From: Pseudobdellovibrionaceae bacterium
GTDB taxonomy: Bacteria > Bdellovibrionota > Bdellovibrionia > Bdellovibrionales > Bdellovibrionaceae
Assembly (NCBI GenBank): GCA_013359135.1
Contig: JABWCN010000022.1
Span: 62,001-126,000 of the forward strand
DNA length: 64,000 nucleotides
Reading direction: 5' to 3'
Below, in pieces: positions 44,888 to 54,097 of this stretch (position 1 is the stretch's first letter; each line of letters opens with the position of its first letter). Position numbers and translations under genes: made by a program. The notes under the pieces were generated by a model. The model made no database searches, was not told the origin of the DNA, and worked only from the letters and a program-made list of their open reading frames with translations.

Positions 44888-45898
44888 ATGGTTCTTTTTC
44901 CATTTGCGGAGTATTGGTGGTTTTATCTAGGTTTTGTTGTCTTTGTTTTGTTTGTTCTGGCTTTAGATTTGGGAGTTTTCCATAAAAAGGCTCATGAGGT
45001 AGGGTTTAAAGAGGCTGGAGTTTGGACACTTGTTTGGATTTCTTTAGCGTTGATTTTTAATTTCTTGTTTTATAAGTATGCACAGTTCACATTTTCCAAT
45101 AGTGAGCGACTTCTAGCTATTCCTAATTTTGACCCCGATTTTTATGCTAAACAGTCGGCTTTAGAATTTTTAACTGGATTTGTAGTAGAAAAAACGCTTG
45201 CTATTGATAATATTTTTATTTTTGCCGTAGTGTTTTCTTATTTTGCTATTCCAAAAGTTTATCAACATCGTGTTTTATTTTGGGGAATTTTAGGAGCTTT
45301 GTTTTTCAGAGGAATTTTTATTGCTCTAGGTTCTGTACTTATGGAGTACAAAGCAGTTGTTATATTCTTTGGGGTTTTATTAATATTTACTGGGTTAAAA
45401 ATGTTTTTTGCAGGAACGGAGAACCCAGACCTAGAAAAGAACATTATTATCAAATTTTTGAAAAAATTCTTTAGAATTCACCCTAAAATAGAAGGCCAAA
45501 AGTTCTTTTTCAGGAAAGAAGGACTTATTTATGTGACTCCATTGTTTTTAGCGCTGATTTTTTTGGAAATGACAGATATCATCTTTGCTGTGGATTCTGT
45601 TCCAGCTATTTTTGCAATCTCTAAAGAACCATTGATAGTTTTTACAAGTAATATCTTTGCAATTTTAGGATTACGCTCAATGTATTTCATGCTTGCAGGA
45701 GTTATGGATAAATTTATTTTTATTAAGTATGGTTTGGCGGCTGTCCTCATTTTTGTAGGTGCGAAAATGGTTTACTTGAATGAGGCTTTTGATGGTAAAT
45801 TTCCAATAACTTGGTCTTTAGCTATAATTACCATTTTAATTAGTTCGTCTATCTTAGCGTCTGTTTTTTGGGGAAGTTCAAAATCTACTCAAAAATAG
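44888..45898 (+). CDS. TerC/Alx family integral membrane protein
   Basis: 336 residues with about nine hydrophobic segments. The TerC signature LEFLTGFVVEKTLAIDNIFIFAVVF with acidic residues in the membrane, and FLALIFLEMTDIIFAVDSVPAIFAISKE in the second half, are intact. Members (Alx, MeeF/MeeY, TerC) export manganese or feed metal to secreted metalloproteins. An AGGAG-type site (AATAAGGAGTG) lies about 9 nt before the ATG. No yybP-ykoY riboswitch was evident in the short leader. Probably regulated by the divergent LysR protein. Confidence 0.93.
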   Translation: MVLFPFAEYWWFYLGFVVFVLFVLALDLGVFHKKAHEVGFKEAGVWTLVWISLALIFNFLFYKYAQFTFSNSERLLAIPNFDPDFYAKQSALEFLTGFVVEKTLAIDNIFIFAVVFSYFAIPKVYQHRVLFWGILGALFFRGIFIALGSVLMEYKAVVIFFGVLLIFTGLKMFFAGTENPDLEKNIIIKFLKKFFRIHPKIEGQKFFFRKEGLIYVTPLFLALIFLEMTDIIFAVDSVPAIFAISKEPLIVFTSNIFAILGLRSMYFMLAGVMDKFIFIKYGLAAVLIFVGAKMVYLNEAFDGKFPITWSLAIITILISSSILASVFWGSSKSTQK

Positions 45899-45913
45899 TT
45901 TTAATTATGAACC

Positions 45914-46312
45914 TTAACAAGATTGAGGACCCCTTGGGGGTTCTCCTTGATTTATGAGCTGATGCATTTCTTCATCAGTAAAAACATGAGATCTAGTAAT
46001 GAACCGAATACCTTCTGGAGACTCTACTGAAAATCCAGAGCCTCGTCCTGGAACAACATCGATGACTAATTGTGTGTGTCTCCAGTATTCGAATTGGGAT
46101 CCACTAATGTAAAAAGGAGTGTCACCGAGGAGCCCTAGGAAAACATCTTGATCTCCAATTTTAAATTCATACCTTGGATAACACATAGGGGCGCTGCCAT
46201 CACAGCAGCCCCCTGATTGGTGAAACATTAAGGGTCCATGTTGAACTTTAAGTTTTTCTATCCATTCCATGGCGATAGGTGTTGAGGTAACCCTTAATAG
46301 TTTTGTAGTCAT
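45914..46312 (-). CDS. DUF779 family protein
   Basis: 132 residues from ATG 46312 (MTTKLLRVTSTPIAMEWIEK), one nt after the aldehyde dehydrogenase stop. Family features include FHQSGGCCDGSAPMCYPRYEF with a Cys cluster, GDTPFYISGSQFEYWRHTQL and VPGRGSGFSVESPEGIRF. DUF779 genes are nearly always beside AldB/ExaC-type aldehyde dehydrogenases, as here, yet the role is unknown; the Cys-rich motif could bind metal. The last codons form a GC-rich hairpin that may also act on the opposite strand after terC. Confidence 0.92.
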   Translation of the reverse strand: MTTKLLRVTSTPIAMEWIEKLKVQHGPLMFHQSGGCCDGSAPMCYPRYEFKIGDQDVFLGLLGDTPFYISGSQFEYWRHTQLVIDVVPGRGSGFSVESPEGIRFITRSHVFTDEEMHQLINQGEPPRGPQSC

Positions 46313-46313
46313 A

Positions 46314-47837
46314 TTAGAAGAATCCCATTGGTTTTTTGTCATAGCTGACAAGAAGATTTTTAGTTTGTTGGTAGTGATTGAGCATCATCAGATGGTTTTC
46401 CCTGCCAATTCCAGATTGTTTGTAACCACCGAAAGCTGCATGAGCCGGGTACAGATGGTAACAGTTAGTCCAAACTCTTCCAGCTTGAACAGCTCGCCCT
46501 ACTCTAAATGCTGTGTGTGTATTACGTGTCCATAATCCAGCACCTAAACCATATAGTGAATCATTGGCTATTTCAATAGCTTGAGCTTCATCTTTAAATT
46601 TAGTCACAGAAACAACGGGGCCAAAAATCTCTTCTTGAAACACTCGCATTTTGTTATGCCCCTCAAGAACAGTAGGTTGGAAGTAATAACCTCCCTTTAG
46701 ATTTCCGGAAAGTTCAACTCGCTCTCCGCCAAGTAAAATCTTAGCCCCTTCTTTTTTCCCAATATCTACATAAGACATGATTTTTTCTAGCTGATCTCTT
46801 GATGCTTGAGCTCCAATCATGGTTGAAGTATCTAGAGGGTTTCCTTGTTTAGTGGCTTTAGACCTAGCAACTGCCAGTGGTAAAAATTCTCCATAGATTT
46901 TTTCTTCAATCAAAGCTCTCGATGGACAAGTACATACTTCGCCTTGATTTAGAGCAAACATTGCAAAACCTTCAAGACATTTTTCAACAAAACTGTCTTT
47001 TTCACTCAGAATGTCAGCAAAAAACATATTTGGAGATTTTCCTCCTAATTCCAGAGTCACTGGAATTAAGTTCTCTGAAGCATATTGCATGATAAGTCTT
47101 CCTGTCGTAGTTTCTCCGGTGAATGCGATTTTAGAAATTCTTTTGTTCGATGCTAAAGGCTTTCCTGCCTCTATTCCGAATCCATTCACCACATTAAGAA
47201 CTCCAGCAGGAAGTAAATCTTGTATAACCTCCATAAGAACCAAAATACTCCAGGGAGTTTGTTCCGCAGGTTTTAGCACTATACAGTTACCAGCAGCAAG
47301 AGCTGGGGCCATTTTCCAGGCCGCCATAAGGATAGGAAAATTCCAAGGAATAATTTGCCCAACAACCCCGAGAGGTTCGTGAAAGTGATAAGCAACAGTG
47401 TTTTCATCAAGCTCGCTGATGCCTCCCTCTTGGGAGCGAATACACCCAGCAAAATATCTGAAGTGATCAATGGCTAAGGGAATATCCGCAGCTAGGGTTT
47501 CTCTGATTGGTTTACCATTGTCCCAGGTTTCAGTTATAGCTAGCATTTCTAAGTTGGCTTCCATGCGATCAGCAATTTTATTTAAGATATTGGCACGCTG
47601 ACCAGCAGATGTCTTTCCCCAAGAAAGCTTAGCTCGGTGAGCGGCATCTAAGGCAAGTTCAATGTCTTCAGCCGTGGAACGAGGAATTTCACAAAATTCT
47701 TCACCGGTAACAGGGGAAATGTTTTTGAAATATTGTCCTTTTAAGGGCGCTACCCATTCGCCATTGATAAAATTAGCATATCTTGGTTTGACTTTGACTT
47801 TGGAACCAGGTTGGTTCGGTTGCTCGAAAATCGACAT
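46314..47837 (-). CDS. NAD-dependent aldehyde dehydrogenase (AldB/ExaC type)
   Basis: 507 residues, the AldB/ExaC length. Oxidises acetaldehyde and related aldehydes to acids. Motifs: [23 protein letters not shown]-binding [11 protein letters not shown], the general-base Glu in [10 protein letters not shown] and the catalytic Cys in [14 protein letters not shown]. The C-terminus [20 protein letters not shown] is standard. AAGGAGA lies before the ATG. A possible promoter lies upstream, flanked by an inverted repeat. Forms an operon with DUF779. Confidence 0.95.
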   Translation of the reverse strand: MSIFEQPNQPGSKVKVKPRYANFINGEWVAPLKGQYFKNISPVTGEEFCEIPRSTAEDIELALDAAHRAKLSWGKTSAGQRANILNKIADRMEANLEMLAITETWDNGKPIRETLAADIPLAIDHFRYFAGCIRSQEGGISELDENTVAYHFHEPLGVVGQIIPWNFPILMAAWKMAPALAAGNCIVLKPAEQTPWSILVLMEVIQDLLPAGVLNVVNGFGIEAGKPLASNKRISKIAFTGETTTGRLIMQYASENLIPVTLELGGKSPNMFFADILSEKDSFVEKCLEGFAMFALNQGEVCTCPSRALIEEKIYGEFLPLAVARSKATKQGNPLDTSTMIGAQASRDQLEKIMSYVDIGKKEGAKILLGGERVELSGNLKGGYYFQPTVLEGHNKMRVFQEEIFGPVVSVTKFKDEAQAIEIANDSLYGLGAGLWTRNTHTAFRVGRAVQAGRVWTNCYHLYPAHAAFGGYKQSGIGRENHLMMLNHYQQTKNLLVSYDKKPMGFF

Positions 47838-48199
47838 AACAATCTCCTTTTGTTAAACGTTGATTTAAATTTCAAAATAAAGCTTATGCTCTAGATATCA
47901 AAATAGGAAACACTTTTTATAATTTCAATTTTTGTTAGTCTTTTTATATAGAGCACAAACTCATCTTAACATAAGATTTTTAGTTTTACGAATAGAGTAG
48001 ATCATTTTAAGGCAATAATTGAGTTAAGTTTTCTGAACACTTCTTGATTAGTTAACTCTTCAACTTACTTTTAAGTGCTCAAATGACTTGAAGACAGCAG
48101 TTTACCATTTCAGATAGAGAATTAGACTTGGCAGGCGCTGATTTTATAATATTTTTTTCGGTAAAAGACAGAGAGAAAAGCTTAGTGAGTTAGAGTGAT
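47838..48199. promoter_or_regulatory. aldehyde dehydrogenase upstream region with spaced inverted repeat
   Basis: About 360 bases without a gene. TGCTCTA (47887-47893) and TAGAGCA (47949-47955) are reverse complements 62 bp apart, flanking minus-strand TTGAAA and TATTTT spaced 17 nt as -35 and -10 candidates. They could be paired operator half-sites that loop. The stretch 47960-48199 holds nothing I recognise. Confidence 0.35.
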
Positions 48200-49072
48200 C
48201 TATTTAGTCATTTCTGTGGATGGCATTATTTTCTTGCCAGTTAAAGTTGGAATATCCAGATAGAATTTTAAATCTTCAGGCAGGTCATTTTCATTAATAC
48301 CAAATTGTTTCTTGTTCGCTAAAAATTTATTTTTTAAACAGTCTTGAGAGGCTTTGAATTGAGTACAAGAAACTCTCGCTGGGTGTAATTTATCAAAATA
48401 ATTTAGTTTAAATTTTTTTCCTAATGCCTCTAATTGCGCTAAGGCTTGATTGAACGTATTGGCTTTATCTTGGGAGCAGGAATGATGAATTTGTTCTAGG
48501 TTCATACAACGCTCAGATGTTGAACTGTAGGAAGTGCCAGCAAAAATAATACTGGCTATGGCAGTTGCGGCCTGATCAATAAAGTTGATCTCAGCTATTG
48601 CTGGAGTTAATGGTAACAAGTAGTGAAAAAAGAAAAAAGTGGTTGTTTTCGAAGAATTCGATTTGTTTTTTTTAGGTAAAGTTTTTTGGATATTTTCCCA
48701 AAGTTCTGTGTCAGAAATGGAGTCTGTATAGTTAATTCCAACTCTGTTACTGTAATAATTTAATTTATGAGAAGAGTTTGATTTTATTTCAAAGCCAATG
48801 GTTAGCTGTGGAATTGACAAAGTGAGTTCTTCCGTACCCGTGATTGTCGCAAGATATTTAACATTTTTTGTTATTGGAACTTTTTGTTTTAAAAAAAGCC
48901 AGTGCGACATAGGCATGGAAGATTTGGCTTTTTCGGTAAGCTGGATAATACTTGTTTCAGAGGATATGAACCCAAAAGTTTTTTGAGTTGAAGTCTGTGT
49001 AGATGCCCACAAGCGAGAGTAGAAAATAAGTGTTAAAAAAAGAGAAAGTTTAAATTTATTTAAGAGTTTCAT
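48200..49072 (-). CDS. exported hypothetical protein
   Basis: 290 residues. The signal peptide MKLLNKFKLSLFLTLIFYSRLWAS ends at a plausible AxA-like site. A second hydrophobic segment (about 145-185: FFFFHYLLPLTPAIAEINF, then AATAIASIIFAG) may be a membrane hairpin. The C-terminal part has five Cys (ERCMNLEQIHHSCSQDK, RVSCTQFKASQDCLKNKF), suggesting disulfides. No family recognised. Isolated between two long intergenic gaps. Confidence 0.5.
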   Translation of the reverse strand: MKLLNKFKLSLFLTLIFYSRLWASTQTSTQKTFGFISSETSIIQLTEKAKSSMPMSHWLFLKQKVPITKNVKYLATITGTEELTLSIPQLTIGFEIKSNSSHKLNYYSNRVGINYTDSISDTELWENIQKTLPKKNKSNSSKTTTFFFFHYLLPLTPAIAEINFIDQAATAIASIIFAGTSYSSTSERCMNLEQIHHSCSQDKANTFNQALAQLEALGKKFKLNYFDKLHPARVSCTQFKASQDCLKNKFLANKKQFGINENDLPEDLKFYLDIPTLTGKKIMPSTEMTK

Positions 49073-49494
49073 TTCGTTTGTACTTAATATCTATATTAAA
49101 TAAAAATATCTTTTGAGTTTAGCTATTTGTCCTTACCTAAGGTGTTTCTGGTCTTTTAGTTAGGGTTTATCCATCAGTCATTACATAATTTAAGCTAAAA
49201 TCACCTAATTATGATAAAACTACGTGAAGAATTTTTTGTATGTAATAAGTTTAGATTTTTTTCATTAGGAATAAGCTTTTATGTTATGAGTGTGAACATG
49301 AGAAACCCTGTAACTGATTGGAAAAACTATGGAAATTCCTTGCTGTAATTATTGTGTTTTAGATCGAGTTTAGCTTAAAGGTATATTGTCGGGAGATAAA
49401 TTTATATTTTTTCCTTTGGTGACAGTCAAAAAAAAACATATTACAACCTGCTTAGCTGTTATCGCTTTATAATAGAGAGAGCTATGGGGGAGTC
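49073..49494. other. long AT-rich intergenic region
   Basis: About 420 bases between divergent genes. A TATAAT hexamer at 49468-49473 lies 21 nt before the phosphoesterase start and is a reasonable -10 element. No ORF, tRNA or strong hairpin was seen in the rest. Confidence 0.4.
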
Positions 49495-50343
49495 ATGTTT
49501 CAGAGAAGTTATGCCATTTTCATTTTCATTTTCTTTTTTTTCCTAACTTTAAGTTCATTCGCAATTCCTCGATCTGGTAAGTATTTTGATCGAGTTATTT
49601 TTGTTGTTTTCGAAAATACAAACTATAGTGATGTTATTAAACAAGATTTCTTTGCTAAATTAGCAGTTTCAGGAGCTAACTTCACCAACTTTATGGCCAT
49701 AACTCATCCGTCTCAGGGTAATTATGTAGCACTCACTTCAGGATCGTTAAATGGAGTAAAAAATGACAATAATGTTGATCTTAATGTCTACAGCGTTGTC
49801 GATTTACTTGAATCTAAAGGATTGACCTGGAAAGTCTATGCTGAAAACTATCCCGGAAATTGCTTCATAGGTAACTACAGTAATGGGTACGTGCGAAAGC
49901 ATAATCCGTTTATAAGCTATTTGAATATACAAAAAAATCCAGCAAGATGTGCTAATATTGTTGAGGCTACGCAATTTGATAGAGATGCAGCTAATGGTAA
50001 ACTGCCTAACTATGTTTTTTATATTCCTAATCTTAAAAATGATGGGCATGACACTGGCGTTAACTATGCCAATAGATGGTATCAGCAGCGTTTTACGCCA
50101 TATCTTAGTAACGCAAACTTTATGACAAACACGATAGTAATAACAACCTTTGATGAGAGCAGTATGTCAAGCTCAACAAATCAAATCTACACCAGTATTG
50201 TTGGTATAAATATTAGACAAGGTAATTACCCTCAACCTCTTTCCACATATAGTTTGTTGCGCCTTGTAGAGGAGAATTGGAACTTAGGAAGTTTAGGAAA
50301 AGAAGATGCAAAGGCGCCAGCTGTACCTAATATCTGGAAATAA
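49495..50343 (+). CDS. exported phosphoesterase family protein (PF04185, acid phosphatase/phospholipase C-like)
   Basis: 282 residues with GGGGGAG just before the ATG. The signal MFQRSYAIFIFIFFFFLTLSSFA is followed by VIFVVFENTNYSDV (metal-site Glu/Asn), MAITHPSQGNYVALTSG (nucleophile Ser or Thr region), NDGHDTGVNYANRW and NTIVITTFDESS, the order seen in phosphoesterase-family acid phosphatases. The common ADxWL after GHDTG reads ANRWY here, so one acidic residue is replaced by Asn. Probably periplasmic or secreted, releasing phosphate from organic esters. Confidence 0.8.
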   Translation: MFQRSYAIFIFIFFFFLTLSSFAIPRSGKYFDRVIFVVFENTNYSDVIKQDFFAKLAVSGANFTNFMAITHPSQGNYVALTSGSLNGVKNDNNVDLNVYSVVDLLESKGLTWKVYAENYPGNCFIGNYSNGYVRKHNPFISYLNIQKNPARCANIVEATQFDRDAANGKLPNYVFYIPNLKNDGHDTGVNYANRWYQQRFTPYLSNANFMTNTIVITTFDESSMSSSTNQIYTSIVGINIRQGNYPQPLSTYSLLRLVEENWNLGSLGKEDAKAPAVPNIWK

Positions 50344-50425
50344 AATAGTGACTTCTATTGGCTAGTTTTAGATATTTTATTTCTCGTGACGGTCGCACAA
50401 ATGAGGACACGCCCTAAGAAAATTT

Positions 50426-52597
50426 TTAATGTCGTAATTTTGGAATATCCCAAATAAAAATTTGATTCCAGTAATTTTTGATCAAACTTCCACGGAAAAA
50501 CACCTTCTCATTAGTTATAAAGCCTAGTTCGTTTATAGTAGGGGTGTCGTTAAGAGCAGTATATACTTCTATAGGAGGAAGCTGCTCCGAGGGAATAAGA
50601 TAGATTCTTCCATTAATATTGAGTAAAATATTTTTTTCATCTTCAGAAATTGATGCTATTTGTGGTTGTACTGATAAACTAATACTTGAATTTTTTTTAA
50701 GATAAGTTACTGATTCTTGTGATAAAGCAAGTTTGTTGATGAGTTGACAAGAGTTCTCTGAGGAATCATAGAGATAGATATTGTAATTATTAACTGTTGA
50801 ATTGGCAAGGACTAGGGTTTTTTTATTACTTAAAGGTATTCTTATTAGAAGATTTTCTTCGTAAGAACAGAGTAAATTTTGTAAATTCGATAATTGGTTT
50901 TTTGCATAGTTCATATAACTCGCGTTTAAAGAGTTTTTAAAATAATTCATTGTCTCTAAAACTGAGCCTAAAGAGTTATTTTCTATATTATAAAATAAAA
51001 TAGAGGGAATCTGATCAGAAGTTCTGACCCCACTATAGACTTCAATGACTGGCAGGTCATTATTAGTAAATAATATGGCATGCTCACTTAATTTTTTTGA
51101 GAAAATAACTTTTTCAGATTCTAAATCCAAAACTATAAACAAAAACTTACTGATTTGTGGACTGTTCGTAGCGACCAAAGCTAAATATTTATCATTTTTG
51201 AATTGCCATTGACTATTCATTTTTATTCCAAAACTGAGCTTATATTCTGAGCCTAATACTTCACTTAGGTCCCACTTGTGTCTGCCTTTTCCCTGTAGAT
51301 CTGATACCCATAAATCAATTGTTACAAAACCAACGGAATAAATGACTTTATTATACTTGTAAGAAACTTCAAAATACCTAACTTCTTCATCTGCAGCAAA
51401 AATATCTTGATTGATTTGGGTAATATTACCAGTTTTTAGGTCTACCATCTTGAGCCATGACTCAATGTCACTCCCGATTTCTTGTGAACCATCCAGGTAA
51501 TAAATTTTATCACTTTGAGGGCTTATATTAAAAAAATTATCAATACTTTGAGCAAAATCGACCAACTTGCTGTTGAGGAGCCTTAAAGGTGAAGTCATAT
51601 TGCTTAGATCTTTATGGTAAAGTTGATAAGCTTTGTCCCCAGTCAATTGGGCTTTAAGGAAAATATTTTTCCTTAAACTGTCGAATTGAAATTTTGCTAC
51701 ACCATTAGCCTCAGTAACATTTTCAACTAAAATTTCTTTTGTACCATCAATAGCACTTATTCTTTCAAGACGATTTACTGCCAATGGAGCTAAACCACTT
51801 AACCCTTCGCTTAGATAAAACTTCCTGACAGATGGATCCCACTCGGCTTGTACATAGTTTTCATAATTAATGACTTTGGCTGGCCATAAACGAGCGTCAA
51901 GATATCCCCCTAAGCGGCACTGTAGTTTTTGGTCTCTACTTGAAAAACTCAGACGATTTAGTTGCCCTATGAAAGTACCAGGTTTCAAACCTTTATTGCT
52001 TTTATCAATAATTAAATCAAAAGCATTTGAAGTTAATTTTACTGATTGTACACTTGTTATCCTTGCAGGATTAGTCTCTGTTTGCTTTACACTGTTTGGA
52101 AAATAAAATTCACTTTCTGCTTTTTTGTTTTTTAAATCATAATAGCTTAGAATTTCGAGTGATGGATTTTCCCATTGATCTACGCACCAAATTTCTACTA
52201 TTTTCTGCGGTATAGTGGAAATATTTTTATTTCCTGATTCAAAAATTTTTTCTTCATAGCCAAGTACTTTGTTTTGCAAATTTCCAAAATCTAGTTTTGA
52301 GTTTGACAGTTGCTGGTCTATAGATAAACATTGGTTTTCTTGGCTTTGGTAATAAATTGAGTTTGAGCTGGGGTAATATTCAATTTTTGAAAAAGCAGAA
52401 TATTGATTTTCACATTTATAATCTGGTATGTAGTGATAAAAGGTGCCACCAATTTTTCCGCCATATCCAGTGCCATTGTCAGCAGTGCTAGACTCCGAAT
52501 TGCTTCCAGATTTTAGACCTATTTCTCCAATATCAGAACAGTTCTGAAATCCTAATATTAAAAAAGCTAATATAAAGAAAACAATAGGAAGCTTCAT
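50426..52597 (-). CDS. large lipoprotein of unknown function
   Basis: About 723 residues from ATG 52597 (52606 also possible). The signal KLPIVFFILAFLILGFQNCSD contains a lipobox with Cys, in a form (FQNCS) common in Bdellovibrionota lipoproteins. After a Ser/Gly linker the protein is a run of beta-strand segments of about 40-60 residues with Asp/Ser-rich turns (DKIYYLDGSQEIG, NNLPVIEVYSGVRTSD, DEKNILLNINGRIYLIPSEQ), compatible with a TolB/YVTN-type beta-propeller. No catalytic motif seen. Monocistronic. Confidence 0.55.
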   Translation of the reverse strand: MKLPIVFFILAFLILGFQNCSDIGEIGLKSGSNSESSTADNGTGYGGKIGGTFYHYIPDYKCENQYSAFSKIEYYPSSNSIYYQSQENQCLSIDQQLSNSKLDFGNLQNKVLGYEEKIFESGNKNISTIPQKIVEIWCVDQWENPSLEILSYYDLKNKKAESEFYFPNSVKQTETNPARITSVQSVKLTSNAFDLIIDKSNKGLKPGTFIGQLNRLSFSSRDQKLQCRLGGYLDARLWPAKVINYENYVQAEWDPSVRKFYLSEGLSGLAPLAVNRLERISAIDGTKEILVENVTEANGVAKFQFDSLRKNIFLKAQLTGDKAYQLYHKDLSNMTSPLRLLNSKLVDFAQSIDNFFNISPQSDKIYYLDGSQEIGSDIESWLKMVDLKTGNITQINQDIFAADEEVRYFEVSYKYNKVIYSVGFVTIDLWVSDLQGKGRHKWDLSEVLGSEYKLSFGIKMNSQWQFKNDKYLALVATNSPQISKFLFIVLDLESEKVIFSKKLSEHAILFTNNDLPVIEVYSGVRTSDQIPSILFYNIENNSLGSVLETMNYFKNSLNASYMNYAKNQLSNLQNLLCSYEENLLIRIPLSNKKTLVLANSTVNNYNIYLYDSSENSCQLINKLALSQESVTYLKKNSSISLSVQPQIASISEDEKNILLNINGRIYLIPSEQLPPIEVYTALNDTPTINELGFITNEKVFFRGSLIKNYWNQIFIWDIPKLRH

Positions 52598-52709
52598 TAC
52601 TCTCATATCCTCAGTCTACCACAAATTTCTTAAAGTATTTTATTTTTTTAAAGGCTAAGTAGACCTTTTTGTGTCTTAAAATAAGATTTCATTGAAAATT
52701 GTATATTTT

Positions 52710-53969
52710 TTATAAAGCTTTATTTAATTTAAAATCTGTAAGTCTAAGAGCTGATTTTTTCTCACTCGGCCCGATAAGGTGCTTGAGAACTTGATCAATT
52801 TCATAGATAGGATTTTCAGCTTTCATTTCATTGGCTAGAATATGTGAGATAGTTTTAAAATTATTATTTGATAGCATTTTTTTAACTGTTGTTACTAAGG
52901 TTTCAGATGAGATCTTATCAGATCTGATAATAGAGGCTGCTCCCAGTTTTTCAATTATATAGGAAAACTGATGTTGATCAATGTTAGAAGGAACACAAAG
53001 AAGAGGTACTCCGTTGCTTAGAGCTAAATATCCTGATCCACTGCCACCATTGAAAATAAGTAGATCAGCTGTTTTTAGGATTTCATTCATCGGGATATAA
53101 TCAAAAATAAACACATTACTTCTTGGAGAAATTGATAATTTTTTTCCACCAGTTGCAACAATTAACTCTATATTTAACGTTGATAGTGCAGTTACCATTT
53201 CCTCTAATTTATTTGAAGGACCAGAAGAGCCTAATGAAAGAATAACTCTTTTGTTTGTTTTTTTAGGTAACTTTGTCTGAGGTAAATTAATAGAATCTAG
53301 TCCATAAACAAGTGCACCAATAGAAAATTTCGAGGAGTTTGATTTTTTTAAGTCAACAAGAGATTTTAAATCAGTGTACAAAGTATAGTCTCCGGAAGTA
53401 AGTACATCATAATAAGATCCATAAGAGGATACTCCGTAATACTTAGCGGTTTCATTAAAAGGAGTTGCTAAGTTATTGAAAATTTTTGTACGTAATAAAG
53501 AAAAAATTTGTTTAGTTAATTTTACTCCGAAGTATTTAACCGCTGGAATATCAGGAATTAAAGTGGGTAACTCAATGCTAGGATCCCAAGTGCTATTTGA
53601 GATATTAATATAGGGGATATGAGTTAATTGAGATGAGATATGTAAAGATAAGCGCATATCTCCAACAATAATGTCAGGTTTTATGGAATATAATAGTCTT
53701 AAATCTTCTTCTACATACTCTTTTAAAATTTCTTTAGAGTAAGGGTGTTGACCTTTAGCAATAGCTTTTAGAAAATCAGCTTCCGAAACGCCATTTTGAA
53801 CTTGGTGAAGGGTAAAATTTGAAAAATCTTTTATAAGGAATTCTGGAATTTTTGTAGCTGCGAAATGGATATCATAATCTGCTAAAGATAAACCTTTAGC
53901 AATTGTTAAAGGACGAATGAGATGAGCCATAGTTACAGTTTCTGATATGAAGAGTATTCTTTTTTTCAT
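52710..53969 (-). CDS. GT1-type glycosyltransferase (MGT/UGT-like)
   Basis: Start at ATG 53969 (MKKRILFISETVTMAHLIRP), with AAGAGGT upstream; a longer frame has no support. 419 residues. GT-B fold: the N-terminal LFISETVTMAHLIRPLTIAK resembles the acceptor-domain start, and the C-terminal LLIFNGGSGSGYLALSNGVP, then LLCVPSNIDQHQF matches the UDP-glucosyltransferase signature HGGxGSxxEAxxxGVPxxxxPxxxDQ. The signature His is replaced by Asn. Donor and acceptor (lipid, peptide or small molecule) are unknown. Divergent from a TPR/winged-helix protein. Confidence 0.8.
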   Translation of the reverse strand: MKKRILFISETVTMAHLIRPLTIAKGLSLADYDIHFAATKIPEFLIKDFSNFTLHQVQNGVSEADFLKAIAKGQHPYSKEILKEYVEEDLRLLYSIKPDIIVGDMRLSLHISSQLTHIPYINISNSTWDPSIELPTLIPDIPAVKYFGVKLTKQIFSLLRTKIFNNLATPFNETAKYYGVSSYGSYYDVLTSGDYTLYTDLKSLVDLKKSNSSKFSIGALVYGLDSINLPQTKLPKKTNKRVILSLGSSGPSNKLEEMVTALSTLNIELIVATGGKKLSISPRSNVFIFDYIPMNEILKTADLLIFNGGSGSGYLALSNGVPLLCVPSNIDQHQFSYIIEKLGAASIIRSDKISSETLVTTVKKMLSNNNFKTISHILANEMKAENPIYEIDQVLKHLIGPSEKKSALRLTDFKLNKAL

Positions 53970-54097
53970 GCTAAACCTCTTGATATTAGAATAGAGATAT
54001 GCCGGAAAATTAAATATTCTAAAGTTTTGCACGATCAAACCGATAACTTATTAAATCGCTTGGTGAATATTAGAATTGTTTCAAAGAGAGACTTTGC

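Noticed and set aside
45925-45945. GC-rich hairpin GAGGACCCC/GGGGTTCTC downstream of terC
   Set aside because: It could end terC transcription, but it lies inside the last codons of the DUF779 gene, has one G-T mismatch and no clear U-tract, so it is not listed as a terminator.
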